Part shown: piece by piece, positions 19,742 to 30,348 of the stretch | Layout of the letters: each line of letters starts with the position of its first letter | Numbering within the stretch: the first letter of the stretch is position 1 | Source: Salinimonas iocasae | GTDB lineage: Bacteria; Pseudomonadota; Gammaproteobacteria; Enterobacterales; Alteromonadaceae | DNA: 64,000 bases | Direction of reading: 5' to 3' | Assembly (NCBI RefSeq): GCF_006228385.1 | Contig: NZ_CP039852.1 | Coordinates: 1,690,001 to 1,754,000, forward strand | Translations under genes and position numbers: made by a program | The notes under the pieces: generated by a model | The model's input: the letters and a program-made list of their open reading frames with translations, nothing else | Databases searched by the model: none | What the model was told of the DNA's origin: nothing

Positions 19742-21604
19742 TCAGTGCACCTGACATTGCAGACATAACACATATACACCCATAGGATCATTAAGCTGGT
19801 TTACGCTGTTATAGTGTGTAAGCAGCTGCTTAACCATCCCCATCATCGGGGTATCGTTACCCACAAACTGACTCTTTGCGGCCCATACCATTGCCTGACC
19901 GAAAAACTCACGCCAGAACATTTCCTGAGGACTAAGCTGACGCTTTACATAAGATGTCTCATACTCTTCGATGCCCGCGAGTTCTGCTGCAGCTATCACA
20001 GCATCCTCAAGCTCGCCCAGTTCATCTACCAGCCCGAGTTCCTTGGCTTTAGTGCCGATCCATACGCGACCCTGAGCAACATTATCTACGGCTTCTGGCG
20101 TCATCTGACGGTTCTCAGCGACCATAGTGATAAAGCGGTTGTAGCTGCTTTCAACATTGCGCTGCAAAATATCAGCAAAACGTGGATCAAGCTCGCGGGC
20201 AGGGGAGAGACCGGCCACCTCTGTTGATGCAACACCGTCGCTGGATACACCAATATAATCCAAGGTGTTTTCGTAAGTCATAAACATACCAAATACACCG
20301 ATTGAACCCGTAATCGTGCTGGGAGAGGCGTAAATTTTATCTGCCGGAGCAGATATCCAGTAGCCGCCTGATGCTGCGTAGGTGCTCATTGACGCCACCA
20401 CCGGCTTGCCTGCTTTTTGTAGCTCCAACACTTCCTGACGAATCACTTCTGAGGCGAAAGAAGAGCCCCCCGGAGAGTCAACCTGCAATACCACTGCCTT
20501 CACATTGTCATCAATTCGGGCCTGACGCAAAAGACGTGCAGTGCTGTCGCCACCAATCGTACCCGCCCGTTGTTCCCCATCCAGAATCTGACCTTTCGCT
20601 ACCACAATGGCAACCTGATCGCCGTCTTTCTCAATAGAGGGCATTGGCGGATTAATGACTTTCAGGTAAGCGCTAAATGTTGTGACGTTAACGCCCAGCT
20701 CAGTATCATCACGACCAACCAGCTCAGCAAGTTCCTGGCGAATATCGGTGCGCGTTTTAAGGGCGTCTACCCAACCATTTTCTAAAGCATATTGCGCAAA
20801 GTCCCCACCTGCCGCATCAAACTTTTCTACCAGCACATCCAGTTTTTCATCAAACTGGCTTTCAGGAATATTCCGGGCCGCTGCGACATCTTCTTTATAT
20901 TGTTCCCAATACGTATCCAGCCACTCTCGATTTGCTTCTTTGGCTGCATCTGACATGTCGTTGCGCAAGAATGGCTCGACAGCAGACTTATAGGTTCCTA
21001 CACGGAAAATGTGGGTGGTAACCTGAAGCTTTTCCAGCAGGTCTTTAAAGTACAATCCGTAGCGACCATAGCCTTCAAGTAAAAGCGCTCCCATTGGGTT
21101 AAGGTAAATTTTATCGGCATGCGCTGCCAGGTAATACTGACTTTGAGCAAAATAATCACCGATAGCGTAAACCGGTTTACCGGATACTTTAAAATCATCG
21201 ATGGCCTGCGCGACCCGGCGAAGCTTATCGAGACCGCCACCTTCAAACTCTGCCAAATCAAGTACCAGTGCTTTAATGCGGTTATCTTCTTTTGCATTTC
21301 GCAGTGCTTTTTCTAAATCGCGCACCAGTAATTCCGGATTTTCCGGTTCTTCACCAAACGCTTCCTGCATGAACTGTTCAAAGGGATCCACCGATTCTTT
21401 CTCAATAACCAGTCGTCCCTGCAAGTTCATATACAAGGCACTGTCTGGGCGGACCGCTACCGGATCTTTATCGGCAGACACTGCTAATATGATTGCTACC
21501 AGAATGAAAATGAAAATTACGTTGAAGAAAAGCTTTCTGCAGAAGTTTAAAACTGTCCACAGTCCGACAAAAAGTGATTTCGTCCAGCTTCCATTTGCTG
21601 CCAT
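19742..21604 (-). CDS. sppA: SppA, signal peptide peptidase (protease IV)
   Basis: 620 residues, the length of the long proteobacterial SppA with two tandem S49 domains. An N-terminal membrane anchor lies at ~25-43 and the active site faces the periplasm. The Ser-Lys dyad is K206 (GTYKSAVEPF) and S412 (YAASGGYW), corresponding to K209/S409 in E. coli. It degrades cleaved signal peptides. Possibly cotranscribed with sprT. Confidence 0.96.
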   Translation of the reverse strand: MAANGSWTKSLFVGLWTVLNFCRKLFFNVIFIFILVAIILAVSADKDPVAVRPDSALYMNLQGRLVIEKESVDPFEQFMQEAFGEEPENPELLVRDLEKALRNAKEDNRIKALVLDLAEFEGGGLDKLRRVAQAIDDFKVSGKPVYAIGDYFAQSQYYLAAHADKIYLNPMGALLLEGYGRYGLYFKDLLEKLQVTTHIFRVGTYKSAVEPFLRNDMSDAAKEANREWLDTYWEQYKEDVAAARNIPESQFDEKLDVLVEKFDAAGGDFAQYALENGWVDALKTRTDIRQELAELVGRDDTELGVNVTTFSAYLKVINPPMPSIEKDGDQVAIVVAKGQILDGEQRAGTIGGDSTARLLRQARIDDNVKAVVLQVDSPGGSSFASEVIRQEVLELQKAGKPVVASMSTYAASGGYWISAPADKIYASPSTITGSIGVFGMFMTYENTLDYIGVSSDGVASTEVAGLSPARELDPRFADILQRNVESSYNRFITMVAENRQMTPEAVDNVAQGRVWIGTKAKELGLVDELGELEDAVIAAAELAGIEEYETSYVKRQLSPQEMFWREFFGQAMVWAAKSQFVGNDTPMMGMVKQLLTHYNSVNQLNDPMGVYVLCLQCQVH

Positions 21605-21904
21605 AAACTATTACTACCTATAAGACCTGTTATCGTTATGGTATCGAATCATAACTGAATCGCTACTTTAAATTGTAATCAATTGTTACTTTTCAGCTAC
21701 TGTACGCAATAACAATAAAAGCGGATAAGATTTCGGGGGAGTGTACCGTATTTTCAGGATTAACAGCATTAAGAGATAAGTGTTACTGCAGTAACCCTAA
21801 GGGTATGCTGACGCGCACCATTTAATGGCGTTATTACATTGGTCTTTTTATATCGGTGCTCGTAGGATACAGGCTACAGATTATTAAAAAAACGGGAGTT
21901 GTCT
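21605..21904. other. 300-bp intergenic region, sppA/ydjA divergent promoters
   Basis: No gene is seen. It contains a perfect 14-bp palindrome GTTACTGCAGTAAC (21782-21795) about 110 bp before ydjA and a looser palindrome GTAATCAATTGTTAC near 21675, both possible operators. A GGGAG ribosome-binding site at 21893-21897 serves ydjA. Confidence 0.5.
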
Positions 21905-22456
21905 ATGGATGCTTTGTCACTTCTGCTGACACGTCGCTCACAGCCACGATTAAGTGAACCTGCACCATCAGGAGAAGAGCTTGAGAATATCAAGCAAGCC
22001 GCGTTAAGAGCTCCGGACCATGCCGCACTAACACCCTGGGAGTTCATCGTTTGTGAAGGCGAGGGGCGCGATAAGCTGGGAAGTATTTTCGAGCAGTCCG
22101 CTATTCAGAATGATAAATCACAAAAAGAAATTGACCGCGCGCCACAGCTTCCACTCAGAGCACCGATGATTATTATTGCGATTGCAAAGTATACCGAACA
22201 TGCGAAAGTCCCACGGGTAGAACAAATTGCATCAGCATCCTGTGCAGTCATGGCGATGCAAATGGCTGCAATTGCACAGGGATTCAATGGTATCTGGCGC
22301 ACCGGCGCTTATGCACAGTGTGAATATGTGAAATCACAACTCGGACTGTCTGAAGAAGACGAAGTGGTAGGGTTTCTCTATTTGGGGACGCCGAGTATGG
22401 ACACACCGCAGGCCCCCGGGCGTGAAAGTAGCGAATACTTCTCTCACTGGAACTAA
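21905..22456 (+). CDS. ydjA: YdjA-type nitroreductase family protein
   Basis: 183 residues, identical in length to E. coli YdjA, a minimal FMN-dependent nitroreductase-fold protein. Seen are the N-terminal RRSQPRLSEPAPS with the FMN-contacting arginines, ALRAPDHAALTPWEF, and NGIWRTG near the C-terminus. The physiological substrate is not established. The ATG at 21905 has GGGAG seven bases upstream; a TTG at 21899 is less likely. Confidence 0.9.
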   Translation: MDALSLLLTRRSQPRLSEPAPSGEELENIKQAALRAPDHAALTPWEFIVCEGEGRDKLGSIFEQSAIQNDKSQKEIDRAPQLPLRAPMIIIAIAKYTEHAKVPRVEQIASASCAVMAMQMAAIAQGFNGIWRTGAYAQCEYVKSQLGLSEEDEVVGFLYLGTPSMDTPQAPGRESSEYFSHWN

Positions 22457-22486
22457 AAAAAAGCCGGCACTCTTGATGCCGGCTTT
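22454..22486 (-). terminator. terminator of pykA, overlapping the ydjA stop
   Basis: The stem AAGCCGGCA / TGCCGGCTT has a 7-base loop; on the minus strand it is followed by eight T. On the plus strand only a weak T-run follows, so it may also serve ydjA poorly. Confidence 0.8.
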
Positions 22487-22509
22487 CCCATACGGGTACG
22501 TGTTGGTTT

Positions 22510-23946
22510 TTAATCGACTTTAACTATCTTCATAGCGTTCGTGGCGCCGATTTTTTCCATTTCATCGCCGTAGGTCATTACTACTGTATCGCCCGGAGCA
22601 ATCTGGCCAATAGCTTTCAGTGCTTCCATGACATCATTTTTAAGTTTACCTGGCTCACTGTCCCGCGAGTCAAAATAAACCGGCTTAACACCGCGATAAA
22701 GTGCCATCATGTTCAGGGTGTCCTGATGACGGGACAACGCTACGATAGGTAATGTAGTCGTCATGCGCGACATTAGTTTAGGTGTATTGCCGCTTTCTGT
22801 CAGTGCAATAATCGCGCGGATGCTTGGCAAATGATTTGCCGCGTAAACTGCCGACAATGCAATGGTCTCGCTTACAGTAGAAAATACATCGTCCATGCGA
22901 TGTTTGGACAATTTTACACTGGGGTGGGTTTCAGCACCTTCACAAACCCGCGCCATCGCCTGAACGGTTTCGACCGGAAAATTACCCGCCGCGGTTTCTG
23001 CTGACAGCATCACTGCATCGGTGCCATCAAGCACTGCGTTAGCCACATCCATTACCTCTGCACGTGTAGGCATAGGGCTGTTGATCATCGACTCCATCAT
23101 CTGGGTAGCGGTAATAACAACTTTGTTTAGCTGGCGTGAGCGGGCAATCAGTTTTTTCTGCTTTCCGACAAGTTCTGCATCGCCAATTTCTACGCCCAGG
23201 TCACCCCTTGCAACCATTACGGCGTCAGATGCTGTAATTATGTCGTCAATGGCTTCATCGCTTGCAACGGCTTCAGCGCGCTCAACCTTGGCGCATATTT
23301 GAGCATGGCAGCCAGCTTGCTGAGCCAACTCTCTGGCGTAATTTAAATCAGCGCCACTTCGTGGAAACGATACTGCAAGGTAGTCGACACCAATTTTAGC
23401 AGCGGTTTTAATATCCTCTTTATCTTTGTCTGTAAGCGCTTCTGCAGACAAACCACCGCCCTGACGGTTAATGCCCTTATTGTTCGACAGCTTGCCACCT
23501 ACCGTCACTTCGGTGTGAACTTTACGGCCTTCTACCTTTGTCACTTTAAGTTGAATGCGGCCGTCGTCAAGCAACAGGATATCACCGTCGGTAACGTCGT
23601 CCGGTAATGCTTTGTAGTCTATGCCAACAGACTGCTTATCACCGGAATCACGGTCCAGCTCGGCATCAAGCGTGAATGCATCACCCACAGTAAGCTCTAC
23701 CGCGCCGTCCTTAAAGCGGGCCACCCGAATTTTCGGCCCCTGAAGGTCGCCCAGGATAGCGACATACTTCTTCAGGTTAGAGGCAGCTTCTCTGACGCGC
23801 TTCGCTCGCTCAATGTGGTCTTCTGCCTGACCGTGAGAGAAATTCATGCGGACGACATTTGCCCCTGCCTTGATGATGGCTTCAATTTTTTCAATTGAGT
23901 CAGTTGCAGGGCCCAAAGTGGCAAGGATTTTTGTTCTTCTGCTCAT
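22510..23946 (-). CDS. pykA: pyruvate kinase (PykA type)
   Basis: 478 residues. It converts phosphoenolpyruvate and ADP to pyruvate and ATP. It aligns by eye to E. coli PykA throughout: [31 protein letters not shown], the active-site region [10 protein letters not shown] and TATQMMESM, and [14 protein letters not shown]. Next to hexR and zwf as in E. coli. A HexR-like operator lies 91 bp upstream. Confidence 0.97.
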   Translation of the reverse strand: MSRRTKILATLGPATDSIEKIEAIIKAGANVVRMNFSHGQAEDHIERAKRVREAASNLKKYVAILGDLQGPKIRVARFKDGAVELTVGDAFTLDAELDRDSGDKQSVGIDYKALPDDVTDGDILLLDDGRIQLKVTKVEGRKVHTEVTVGGKLSNNKGINRQGGGLSAEALTDKDKEDIKTAAKIGVDYLAVSFPRSGADLNYARELAQQAGCHAQICAKVERAEAVASDEAIDDIITASDAVMVARGDLGVEIGDAELVGKQKKLIARSRQLNKVVITATQMMESMINSPMPTRAEVMDVANAVLDGTDAVMLSAETAAGNFPVETVQAMARVCEGAETHPSVKLSKHRMDDVFSTVSETIALSAVYAANHLPSIRAIIALTESGNTPKLMSRMTTTLPIVALSRHQDTLNMMALYRGVKPVYFDSRDSEPGKLKNDVMEALKAIGQIAPGDTVVMTYGDEMEKIGATNAMKIVKVD

Positions 23947-24247
23947 AATATTCGGTCGCTTCGTTGCTTAAAATGAAAAAGACAGGGTGATCGTAACGCA
24001 ACACCATAGAAATGTCGCTACATTGTAATCACTTTTCGTAATTTTATTACAGAATAATATGTGAATTTGACGTTATTGTGAATGCTGCAAAGTGTAAATA
24101 GCTACTGAACATACCAGTGAAGCTCATTATTCATTCAGTCAGTGTTTAATAATAGATCACATTCGTGAGCGGGGCAGGGGTGAAGCAGAAGACAGATAAA
24201 ATACATAGCGGATGCGCCCGACCAGGCGGGCGCTAAGGATAAGACTA
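23947..24247. other. 301-bp intergenic region upstream of pykA
   Basis: It carries the HexR-like palindrome at 24037-24051 and, near the hexR stop, a GC-rich hairpin GCGCCCG / CGGGCGC (24214-24233) that lacks a clear T-run on the minus strand. No gene is seen. Confidence 0.6.
24037..24051. promoter_or_regulatory. HexR-like operator upstream of pykA
   Basis: On the minus strand the sequence reads TGTAATAAAATTACG, matching the reported HexR palindrome TGTAATTAAATTACA at 13 of 15 bases. It is 91 bp before the pykA start. Confidence 0.7.
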
Positions 24248-25096
24248 TTAGTCGCGTTTCTCGTAACGGGAGTTGCGCAATGTATCTTTAACACGTTTCA
24301 GGTTTTCACGGAATTTATTCCCCCTGCGCAGTGTAAAGCCAGTGGCCAGTACGTCAACCAGTGTCAACTGAGCAATGCGTGAGGCCATGGGCATATACAT
24401 ATCCGTATCCTCAGGTACCTCGAGTGACAGCACATAGCTACACTCATTTGCCAGCGGGCTATCTGCAGATGTGATTCCCACAACGGTAGCATCGTTATTC
24501 CTTGCAATTTGCGCGATCTCTACAAGGTTCTTTGTTCTGCCTGTATGAGAGAACAAGACAACCACATCACCGTCATTACAATTCATACAACTCATTCGCT
24601 GCATCAGGATGTCTTCAAAGTAAACGACCGGCACATTAAACCGGAAGAATTTGTTCAGCGCATCATGGGCTACGGAGGCAGAAGCGCCTAAACCAAAGAA
24701 AGATATCTTTTGTGCCTGGGTTAGCAAATCCACAACACGATTAACTACGTTTACGTCTATAGACTGACGCGCAACTTCAAGTGAAGCCATCGTAGATTCA
24801 AAAATTTTATTGGTGTATTCCTGCGGACCGTCGCTTTCATCAACATGACGGTTTACATACGGCGTGCCATTTGCAAGGCTTTGCGCCAGATGTAATTTGA
24901 AATCAGGAAAGCCTTTGGTATCGAGGCGACGACAAAAACGATTCACGGTCGGCTCGCTGACATCGGACATCTTTGCCAGTGTTGCAATACTTGAATGTAT
25001 CGCAGTTTGCGGATTGGCAAGGATAACATCTGCCACTTTTTTTTCTGATTTACTGAAAGCAGATTTGCTTTGCGTGATTTTCTCGAGAATATTCAT
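24248..25096 (-). CDS. hexR: HexR, RpiR-family regulator of central carbon metabolism
   Basis: 282 residues: N-terminal RpiR-type helix-turn-helix (1-77, with the MSDVSEPTVNRFCRRL recognition helix) and a C-terminal SIS sugar-phosphate domain (~120-250). In proteobacteria HexR senses 2-keto-3-deoxy-6-phosphogluconate and controls zwf, edd-eda, pykA and gapA, all of which are present around it. It is divergent from zwf, with two HexR-like palindromes in the shared 269-bp region, suggesting autoregulation. Confidence 0.95.
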   Translation of the reverse strand: MNILEKITQSKSAFSKSEKKVADVILANPQTAIHSSIATLAKMSDVSEPTVNRFCRRLDTKGFPDFKLHLAQSLANGTPYVNRHVDESDGPQEYTNKIFESTMASLEVARQSIDVNVVNRVVDLLTQAQKISFFGLGASASVAHDALNKFFRFNVPVVYFEDILMQRMSCMNCNDGDVVVLFSHTGRTKNLVEIAQIARNNDATVVGITSADSPLANECSYVLSLEVPEDTDMYMPMASRIAQLTLVDVLATGFTLRRGNKFRENLKRVKDTLRNSRYEKRD

Positions 25097-25177
25097 ACGG
25101 CGTAAGCACTTAAAATAAGAGTCAGTCCCTTTTGTATGGGCCTATACTACTTGATGTGCAGGCTGTGACAAGAGGAA

Positions 25178-25192
25178 TGTAATTTTTTAACA
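25178..25192. promoter_or_regulatory. HexR-like operator, hexR-zwf intergenic, site 1
   Basis: TGTAATTTTTTAACA keeps both half-site ends (TGTAAT and ACA) and differs from a perfect palindrome at two central positions. It is 82 bp before hexR. Confidence 0.5.
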
Positions 25193-25257
25193 ACCGGGTA
25201 ACGCGGCTGTTTATCAGGTAAAATGAATAACTACACAACTCCGAAATGGGTAGAAGT

Positions 25258-25272
25258 TGTAATTTTACTACA
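25258..25272. promoter_or_regulatory. HexR-like operator, hexR-zwf intergenic, site 2
   Basis: TGTAATTTTACTACA matches the HexR palindrome well and lies 94 bp before the zwf start. Confidence 0.65.
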
Positions 25273-25365
25273 TTTGATGTTAACTATGCGCAATACCATC
25301 GGTGGAACGTCTGAAATATTTGCCTGGAAGTAGGATGTTCCCGCTATCATAAAAAGGTCGACAAT

Positions 25366-26859
25366 ATGGTAATGGATAATTCTTTTGAACCCTGTGATTT
25401 TGTGCTTTTTGGCACAATGGGGGACTTGTCGCGGCGTAAACTGCTGCCTTCGCTTTATCAGCTGGAAAAAGCTGAGCTTATTCATCCGGATACCACCATT
25501 ATAGGTGTTGCCCGTCAGGATATGTCTAAAGAAGACTATATTGCTGAAGTAAAATCTAATATCGAAAAATTCAGCGATAAGGCAATGTGCGAAGAAACCT
25601 GGGCGCGCTTGTGCGAACGTCTGGATTATATCTGTGTTGATATGAAAGATATCAACAGCTATAAGGCATTCGACAATGTGGTCGATCCAGACCGGGTTAT
25701 GGTCTGTTATCTGGCCACGCCTCCGGCTATTTACGGTGATATCTGCCGCGGCCTGCACGGCTGTAACATTATTGATAGTAGTGTCAGGGTCGTTCTTGAA
25801 AAGCCTATCGGCCACGACCTGGACTCCTCCAAAGTCATCAATGATCAGGTTTCAGAATACTTCAACGAATCGCAAATCTACCGAATCGACCATTATCTGG
25901 GCAAAGAGACGGTTCTGAATCTGATTGCACTGCGCTTTGCTAACAGTATTTTCGCGACTAACTGGGACCATAATTGTATCGATCACGTTCAAATCAGCGT
26001 AGCTGAATCGGTAGGCATCGAAGGGCGCTGGGGCTATTTTGATGATGCCGGCCAGATGCGTGACATGGTACAGAATCACTTATTACAGATTCTTAGCCTG
26101 GTTGCCATGGAGCCACCTGCGACACTAGACGCTGACAGCATTCGTGATGAAAAGCTTAAAGTCTTAAAAGCGTTGCGTCCTATAGATGTATCGAACATCA
26201 ACGATGTTACTGTGCGTGGCCAGTACACCGCCGGCTTTGTAAAAGGCGAAGAAGTACCAGGGTATCTTGAAGAAGAAGATGCAAATACGCGCAGCAAAAC
26301 AGAAACATTTGTTGCGATCAAAGCTGAGATAGATAACTGGCGCTGGGCAGGTGTTCCTTTTTATCTGCGCACCGGTAAGCGGATGCCAACCAAGGTATCC
26401 GAGGTTGTAATCTATTTCAAACGTCAGCCGCATAACTTATTCGGCGACAGCTTTAATAGCCTGCCACCTAACAAGCTTGTTATCCGTCTGCAACCTGACG
26501 AAGGTGTTGAAATCACCGTTATGAACAAGGTACCGGGGCTGACCAGTTCCGGCTCGATGGACTTGCAAAAGTCAAAGCTGGATTTAAGTTTCTCTGAGGC
26601 GTTTTCTGAGGAGCGTATTCCTGATGCCTACGAAAAGCTTCTGTTAGAAGTCATGCTGGGTAACCAGGCGTTGTTTGTTCGTCGTGATGAAGTTGAACAG
26701 GCATGGAACTGGGTTGATTCTATTCTCGATGCCTGGAATCACACTGCCGAGCCGCCAGAGCCTTATCAGGCAGGTACCTGGGGACCTGTTGCATCCATTG
26801 GTCTGTTGGCCCGTGAAAATCGCAGCTGGTATGAAAGTAAACTAACGAAGAAGAGATAA
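25366..26859 (+). CDS. zwf: glucose-6-phosphate 1-dehydrogenase
   Basis: 497 residues. It oxidises glucose 6-phosphate with NAD(P)+ to 6-phosphogluconolactone. The dinucleotide-binding loop GTMGDLSRRKL (a variant of GxxGDLxxRK), the active-site RIDHYLGKE and the FRTGKRM-like YLRTGKRMPTK are all present. ATG codons at 25366 and 25372 are both possible starts. First gene of a zwf-pgl-edd-glk-eda operon in which later genes overlap or nearly touch. Confidence 0.97.
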   Translation: MVMDNSFEPCDFVLFGTMGDLSRRKLLPSLYQLEKAELIHPDTTIIGVARQDMSKEDYIAEVKSNIEKFSDKAMCEETWARLCERLDYICVDMKDINSYKAFDNVVDPDRVMVCYLATPPAIYGDICRGLHGCNIIDSSVRVVLEKPIGHDLDSSKVINDQVSEYFNESQIYRIDHYLGKETVLNLIALRFANSIFATNWDHNCIDHVQISVAESVGIEGRWGYFDDAGQMRDMVQNHLLQILSLVAMEPPATLDADSIRDEKLKVLKALRPIDVSNINDVTVRGQYTAGFVKGEEVPGYLEEEDANTRSKTETFVAIKAEIDNWRWAGVPFYLRTGKRMPTKVSEVVIYFKRQPHNLFGDSFNSLPPNKLVIRLQPDEGVEITVMNKVPGLTSSGSMDLQKSKLDLSFSEAFSEERIPDAYEKLLLEVMLGNQALFVRRDEVEQAWNWVDSILDAWNHTAEPPEPYQAGTWGPVASIGLLARENRSWYESKLTKKR

Positions 26860-26860
26860 C

Positions 26861-27553
26861 ATGGCACTGACACAACAACATTTCGAATCACCCGATGCAC
26901 TGACATCGTCATTTGCCGCTACGTTAGTATCGATCCTGGAAGAGGGTATCAACACGCGTGGTCGCGCTAGTCTGGTAGTCAGCGGTGGCAGAACACCTGT
27001 GGGATTATTTCAGACCCTGAGCCAGGCGGATATCGACTGGTCTAAGGTAGATATCACTTTAGCTGACGAGCGTTGGGTAAGTGAAGATGATGACGCCAGC
27101 AATACCAGGTTGGTGAAAGAGCACCTGTTGCGAAACAAAGCCAGCCAGGCGCATTTTGTTTCTCCCCTGACTGATGATGAAGATGCCAACAGCGCGATTG
27201 CAGAAGTCGAGTCGCGCATCTCCAGCATGGCACAGCCTTTTGACGCCTTGATTCTTGGTATGGGTGAAGATGGGCATACAGCCTCGCTCTTCCCCTGTTC
27301 AGAGCAAGTTGAAGACGGACTCAATATGTCCAGCGGCAAAATTTGTATTGCCGTTAAACCGACCACTGCACCACATCAGCGTATTTCACTGACATTACCT
27401 GCACTGCTTCACAGCCGGAATATCTTTATCCACCTCACCGGGGATAAGAAAAAGGCCGTATTGCTGGACGCACTGGAAAACGACACCGAAATTCAAAAGC
27501 CGGTTACAGCCGTTGTAAACCGGGCGCCTGTTACACTGATGTGGGCACCGTAG
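26861..27553 (+). CDS. pgl: 6-phosphogluconolactonase
   Basis: 230 residues of the DevB/SOL type: SGGRTPVGLFQTL near the N-terminus, DERWV, and GMGEDGHTASLFP. It hydrolyses 6-phosphogluconolactone to 6-phosphogluconate. It begins one base after the zwf stop, so it is surely in the same transcript. Confidence 0.95.
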   Translation: MALTQQHFESPDALTSSFAATLVSILEEGINTRGRASLVVSGGRTPVGLFQTLSQADIDWSKVDITLADERWVSEDDDASNTRLVKEHLLRNKASQAHFVSPLTDDEDANSAIAEVESRISSMAQPFDALILGMGEDGHTASLFPCSEQVEDGLNMSSGKICIAVKPTTAPHQRISLTLPALLHSRNIFIHLTGDKKKAVLLDALENDTEIQKPVTAVVNRAPVTLMWAP

Positions 27554-27562
27554 GAGAACGTT

Positions 27563-29392
27563 ATGAATAACCAAATCGCAGATATCACCCAACGCATTAT
27601 CGAGCGTAGTAAGCCCACGCGTAAGGCGTATCTGGAAAAAATTGAAAAAGCGCGTCGCCAGGGTCCACACCGCGGTGAGCTTTCTTGCGGTAATTTGGCG
27701 CATGGGTTTGCTGCTTGCGGAGCAACAGAAAAATCAGATCTTCGTAGCATGACTAAAGCTAACGTTGCTATTGTGTCAGCCTATAATGATATGTTGTCGG
27801 CACACCAGCCCTACGAAACTTACCCTACAATTATCAAAGATGCGGTTAAGGAAGTTGGCAGTGTTGCGCAGTTTGCCGGCGGTGTACCCGCGATGTGTGA
27901 TGGTGTCACTCAGGGCAATCCCGGCATGGATTTAAGCCTGATGAGCCGCGATGTTATTGCTAAATCAACGGCGGTAGCACTGTCTCACAACATGTTTGAT
28001 TCAGCAATGATGCTGGGTATTTGCGACAAAATCGTACCCGGATTGTTGTTGGGCTCACTGGCATTTGGTCATCTTCCGACCATTTTCGTGCCTGCCGGCC
28101 CTATGCCATCCGGGTTGCCGAATAAAGACAAAGCCCGCGTTCGTCAGCAGTTTGCAGAAGGCAAGGTTGGCCGTGAGGAGCTGCTTGAAGCTGAGTCACA
28201 GTCTTATCATTCTGCGGGTACCTGTACCTTCTACGGTACTGCCAACTCTAATCAGCTTGTTGTTGAAACAATGGGTCTGCACCTGCCAGGTTCATCGTTT
28301 GTCAATCCGGGCACGCCATTACGTGATGCGCTGACGAAAGCTGCAGCCGTCCAGGCAACACGACTGACTGACCTGGGCGACGATTACATGCCAATAGGTC
28401 ACATCGTAGATGAAAAAGCCATTGTAAACGGTCTGGTTGCTTTACTTGCTACTGGTGGCTCTACCAACCATACGATGCACCTGGTAGCGGTTGCGCGTGC
28501 AGCGGGTGTCATTATCACCTGGGATGATTTTTCTGAAATCTCAAACGCAGTGCCGTTACTTACCCGTATTTATCCGAACGGTTCAGCAGACATCAATCAC
28601 TTCGTTGCTGCCGGGGGTATGGCTGTATTGTTCAAGGAACTGTTAGACAACGGTCTGCTTCATAATGATGTAAATACCATTTGTGGTCGTGGTCTTGAGC
28701 GCTACACGCAGGAGCCGCGTCTTGAAGACGGTGAGCTGGTATGGCGCGATGGCGCCGGCACGTCAGCAGACAAAGAGGTGCTTTCTTCTGTTAAAGAACC
28801 ATTTAAGCCTGACGGTGGCCTTAGCGTACTTGAAGGAAATCTGGGGCGCGCAGTGATTAAAACCTCGGCGCTGCGTAATCCGCACTGCCACATCAAAGCA
28901 CCTGCTGTGGTATTTGAAGATCAGTTTGAACTGGATGAGGCCTTCCGCGATGGTGATCTGAATAAAGACTGTATTGTTGTTGTTCGTTTCCAGGGACCTT
29001 CAGCTATCGGTATGCCGGAACTGCATCGTCTTACACCACCACTGGGTGTATTACAGGACCGTGGCTACAAAGTCGCGTTAGTGACTGACGGACGTATGTC
29101 TGGCGCTTCAGGTAAAGTGCCGGCAGCTATCCACGTCACACCAGAAGCCTTTAACGGTGGTCTGCTGGCGAAAGTGCAGAATGGCGATATGGTAGAGCTG
29201 AACACCCAGACTGGTGAGTTAACACTGTGCGTTGAACAGGGCGAGCTGGATGCACGTGAACCTGCCAAAGCAGACCTGGCCAATCACCATGAAGGGATGG
29301 GGCGCGAGCTGTTCGCCGGTATGCGTTCTGTAATGACGGGCGCCGAAGAAGGAGCATGTTCGCTGTTCTATACGCAGGAGCAGGCGCTATGA
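27563..29392 (+). CDS. edd: phosphogluconate dehydratase (Entner-Doudoroff)
   Basis: 609 residues, normal length. Edd dehydrates 6-phosphogluconate to KDPG. It is an IlvD/Edd-family Fe-S enzyme; the cluster cysteines are in [11 protein letters not shown] and GICDKIVPG, and [20 protein letters not shown] is the family C-terminal motif. Nine bp after pgl; its stop overlaps the glk start. Confidence 0.97.
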   Translation: MNNQIADITQRIIERSKPTRKAYLEKIEKARRQGPHRGELSCGNLAHGFAACGATEKSDLRSMTKANVAIVSAYNDMLSAHQPYETYPTIIKDAVKEVGSVAQFAGGVPAMCDGVTQGNPGMDLSLMSRDVIAKSTAVALSHNMFDSAMMLGICDKIVPGLLLGSLAFGHLPTIFVPAGPMPSGLPNKDKARVRQQFAEGKVGREELLEAESQSYHSAGTCTFYGTANSNQLVVETMGLHLPGSSFVNPGTPLRDALTKAAAVQATRLTDLGDDYMPIGHIVDEKAIVNGLVALLATGGSTNHTMHLVAVARAAGVIITWDDFSEISNAVPLLTRIYPNGSADINHFVAAGGMAVLFKELLDNGLLHNDVNTICGRGLERYTQEPRLEDGELVWRDGAGTSADKEVLSSVKEPFKPDGGLSVLEGNLGRAVIKTSALRNPHCHIKAPAVVFEDQFELDEAFRDGDLNKDCIVVVRFQGPSAIGMPELHRLTPPLGVLQDRGYKVALVTDGRMSGASGKVPAAIHVTPEAFNGGLLAKVQNGDMVELNTQTGELTLCVEQGELDAREPAKADLANHHEGMGRELFAGMRSVMTGAEEGACSLFYTQEQAL

Positions 29393-30348
29393 GTGAAAAA
29401 TTCGTTGCCGATGTCGGGGGGACTAATATCCGCCTCGCCAGGGTGACAGAAGCGGGCGTCACAGATATCGAAAAATACATGTGTCAGGATTTTGCCAGCA
29501 TTGACCTGGCCATTCAGGCATATTTCAACGATTACAGCGACTATCAGTTCAGTGATGGGTGCATTGCCATTGCATGTCCTGTGCTGGGTGATCAGGTAGA
29601 GATGACCAACCATAGTTGGGCGTTCTCCCAAAAGGCACTTCGGCAACAGCTCAGACTGACCAGTCTTTACGTGATTAACGATTTTACTGCCGTGGCGCAT
29701 TCGCTTCCCGGTCTATCTGATGAACAGGTTATTCAGATAGGCGAGGGCACTGCGGTAGAAAACGGTAATATTGCCGTTTTTGGCCCAGGCACAGGGCTGG
29801 GTGTTGAACACATCACAATGACTGCTGCTGGCTGGCAGACACTTGATGGTGAGGGTGGTCATGTGGATTTTGCACCAGTTGATGAAACAGATATCGTCAT
29901 CTGGCGACATTTGCAGCAAATGCATGGTCGCGCCTCAGCTGAAGAGGTGATGTCAGGTCGCGGTATCCTGAACATTTACAATGCCCTGGCCGCGCAGAAG
30001 GGGGTTCAGGCAAGCATTACTGACCCGGCACAGGTAACCGAAAAAGCATTGGCGGGTACCTGTGATATCTGTGAATCTGCATTGACGCAATTTTGCCGGA
30101 TCATGGGAAGCTTTGCCGGGAATCTGGCATTAAATATGGCGACATCGGGCGGTGTTTTTATTGGTGGCGGTATTGCCAGCCGCTTCGCTGATTTCATTCA
30201 GGACAGCGATTTTCGTGCCCGCTTTGAAGCAAAAGGTCAGATGAAACATTACGTCAAAAATATCCCCACCTATCTGATAGCAGAGCCAGACCACGGTCTG
30301 TTAGGGGCGGCGGCATATCTACAACAACATATTGCGAGTGAATTATGA
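29389..30348 (+). CDS. glk: glucokinase
   Basis: 319 residues from the ATG at 29389, which overlaps the edd stop as ATGA; a longer frame from 29356 would add unconserved residues. The bacterial Glk phosphate-binding motif [10 protein letters not shown], the catalytic DFTAVA region and GGGIASRF are present. It phosphorylates intracellular glucose and so feeds Zwf. Confidence 0.95.
   Translation: MSEKFVADVGGTNIRLARVTEAGVTDIEKYMCQDFASIDLAIQAYFNDYSDYQFSDGCIAIACPVLGDQVEMTNHSWAFSQKALRQQLRLTSLYVINDFTAVAHSLPGLSDEQVIQIGEGTAVENGNIAVFGPGTGLGVEHITMTAAGWQTLDGEGGHVDFAPVDETDIVIWRHLQQMHGRASAEEVMSGRGILNIYNALAAQKGVQASITDPAQVTEKALAGTCDICESALTQFCRIMGSFAGNLALNMATSGGVFIGGGIASRFADFIQDSDFRARFEAKGQMKHYVKNIPTYLIAEPDHGLLGAAAYLQQHIASEL

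Noticed and set aside
24214..24233. Rho-independent terminator of hexR
   Set aside because: The GC-rich stem is present but no T-run follows on the minus strand, so it is mentioned only as a hairpin.
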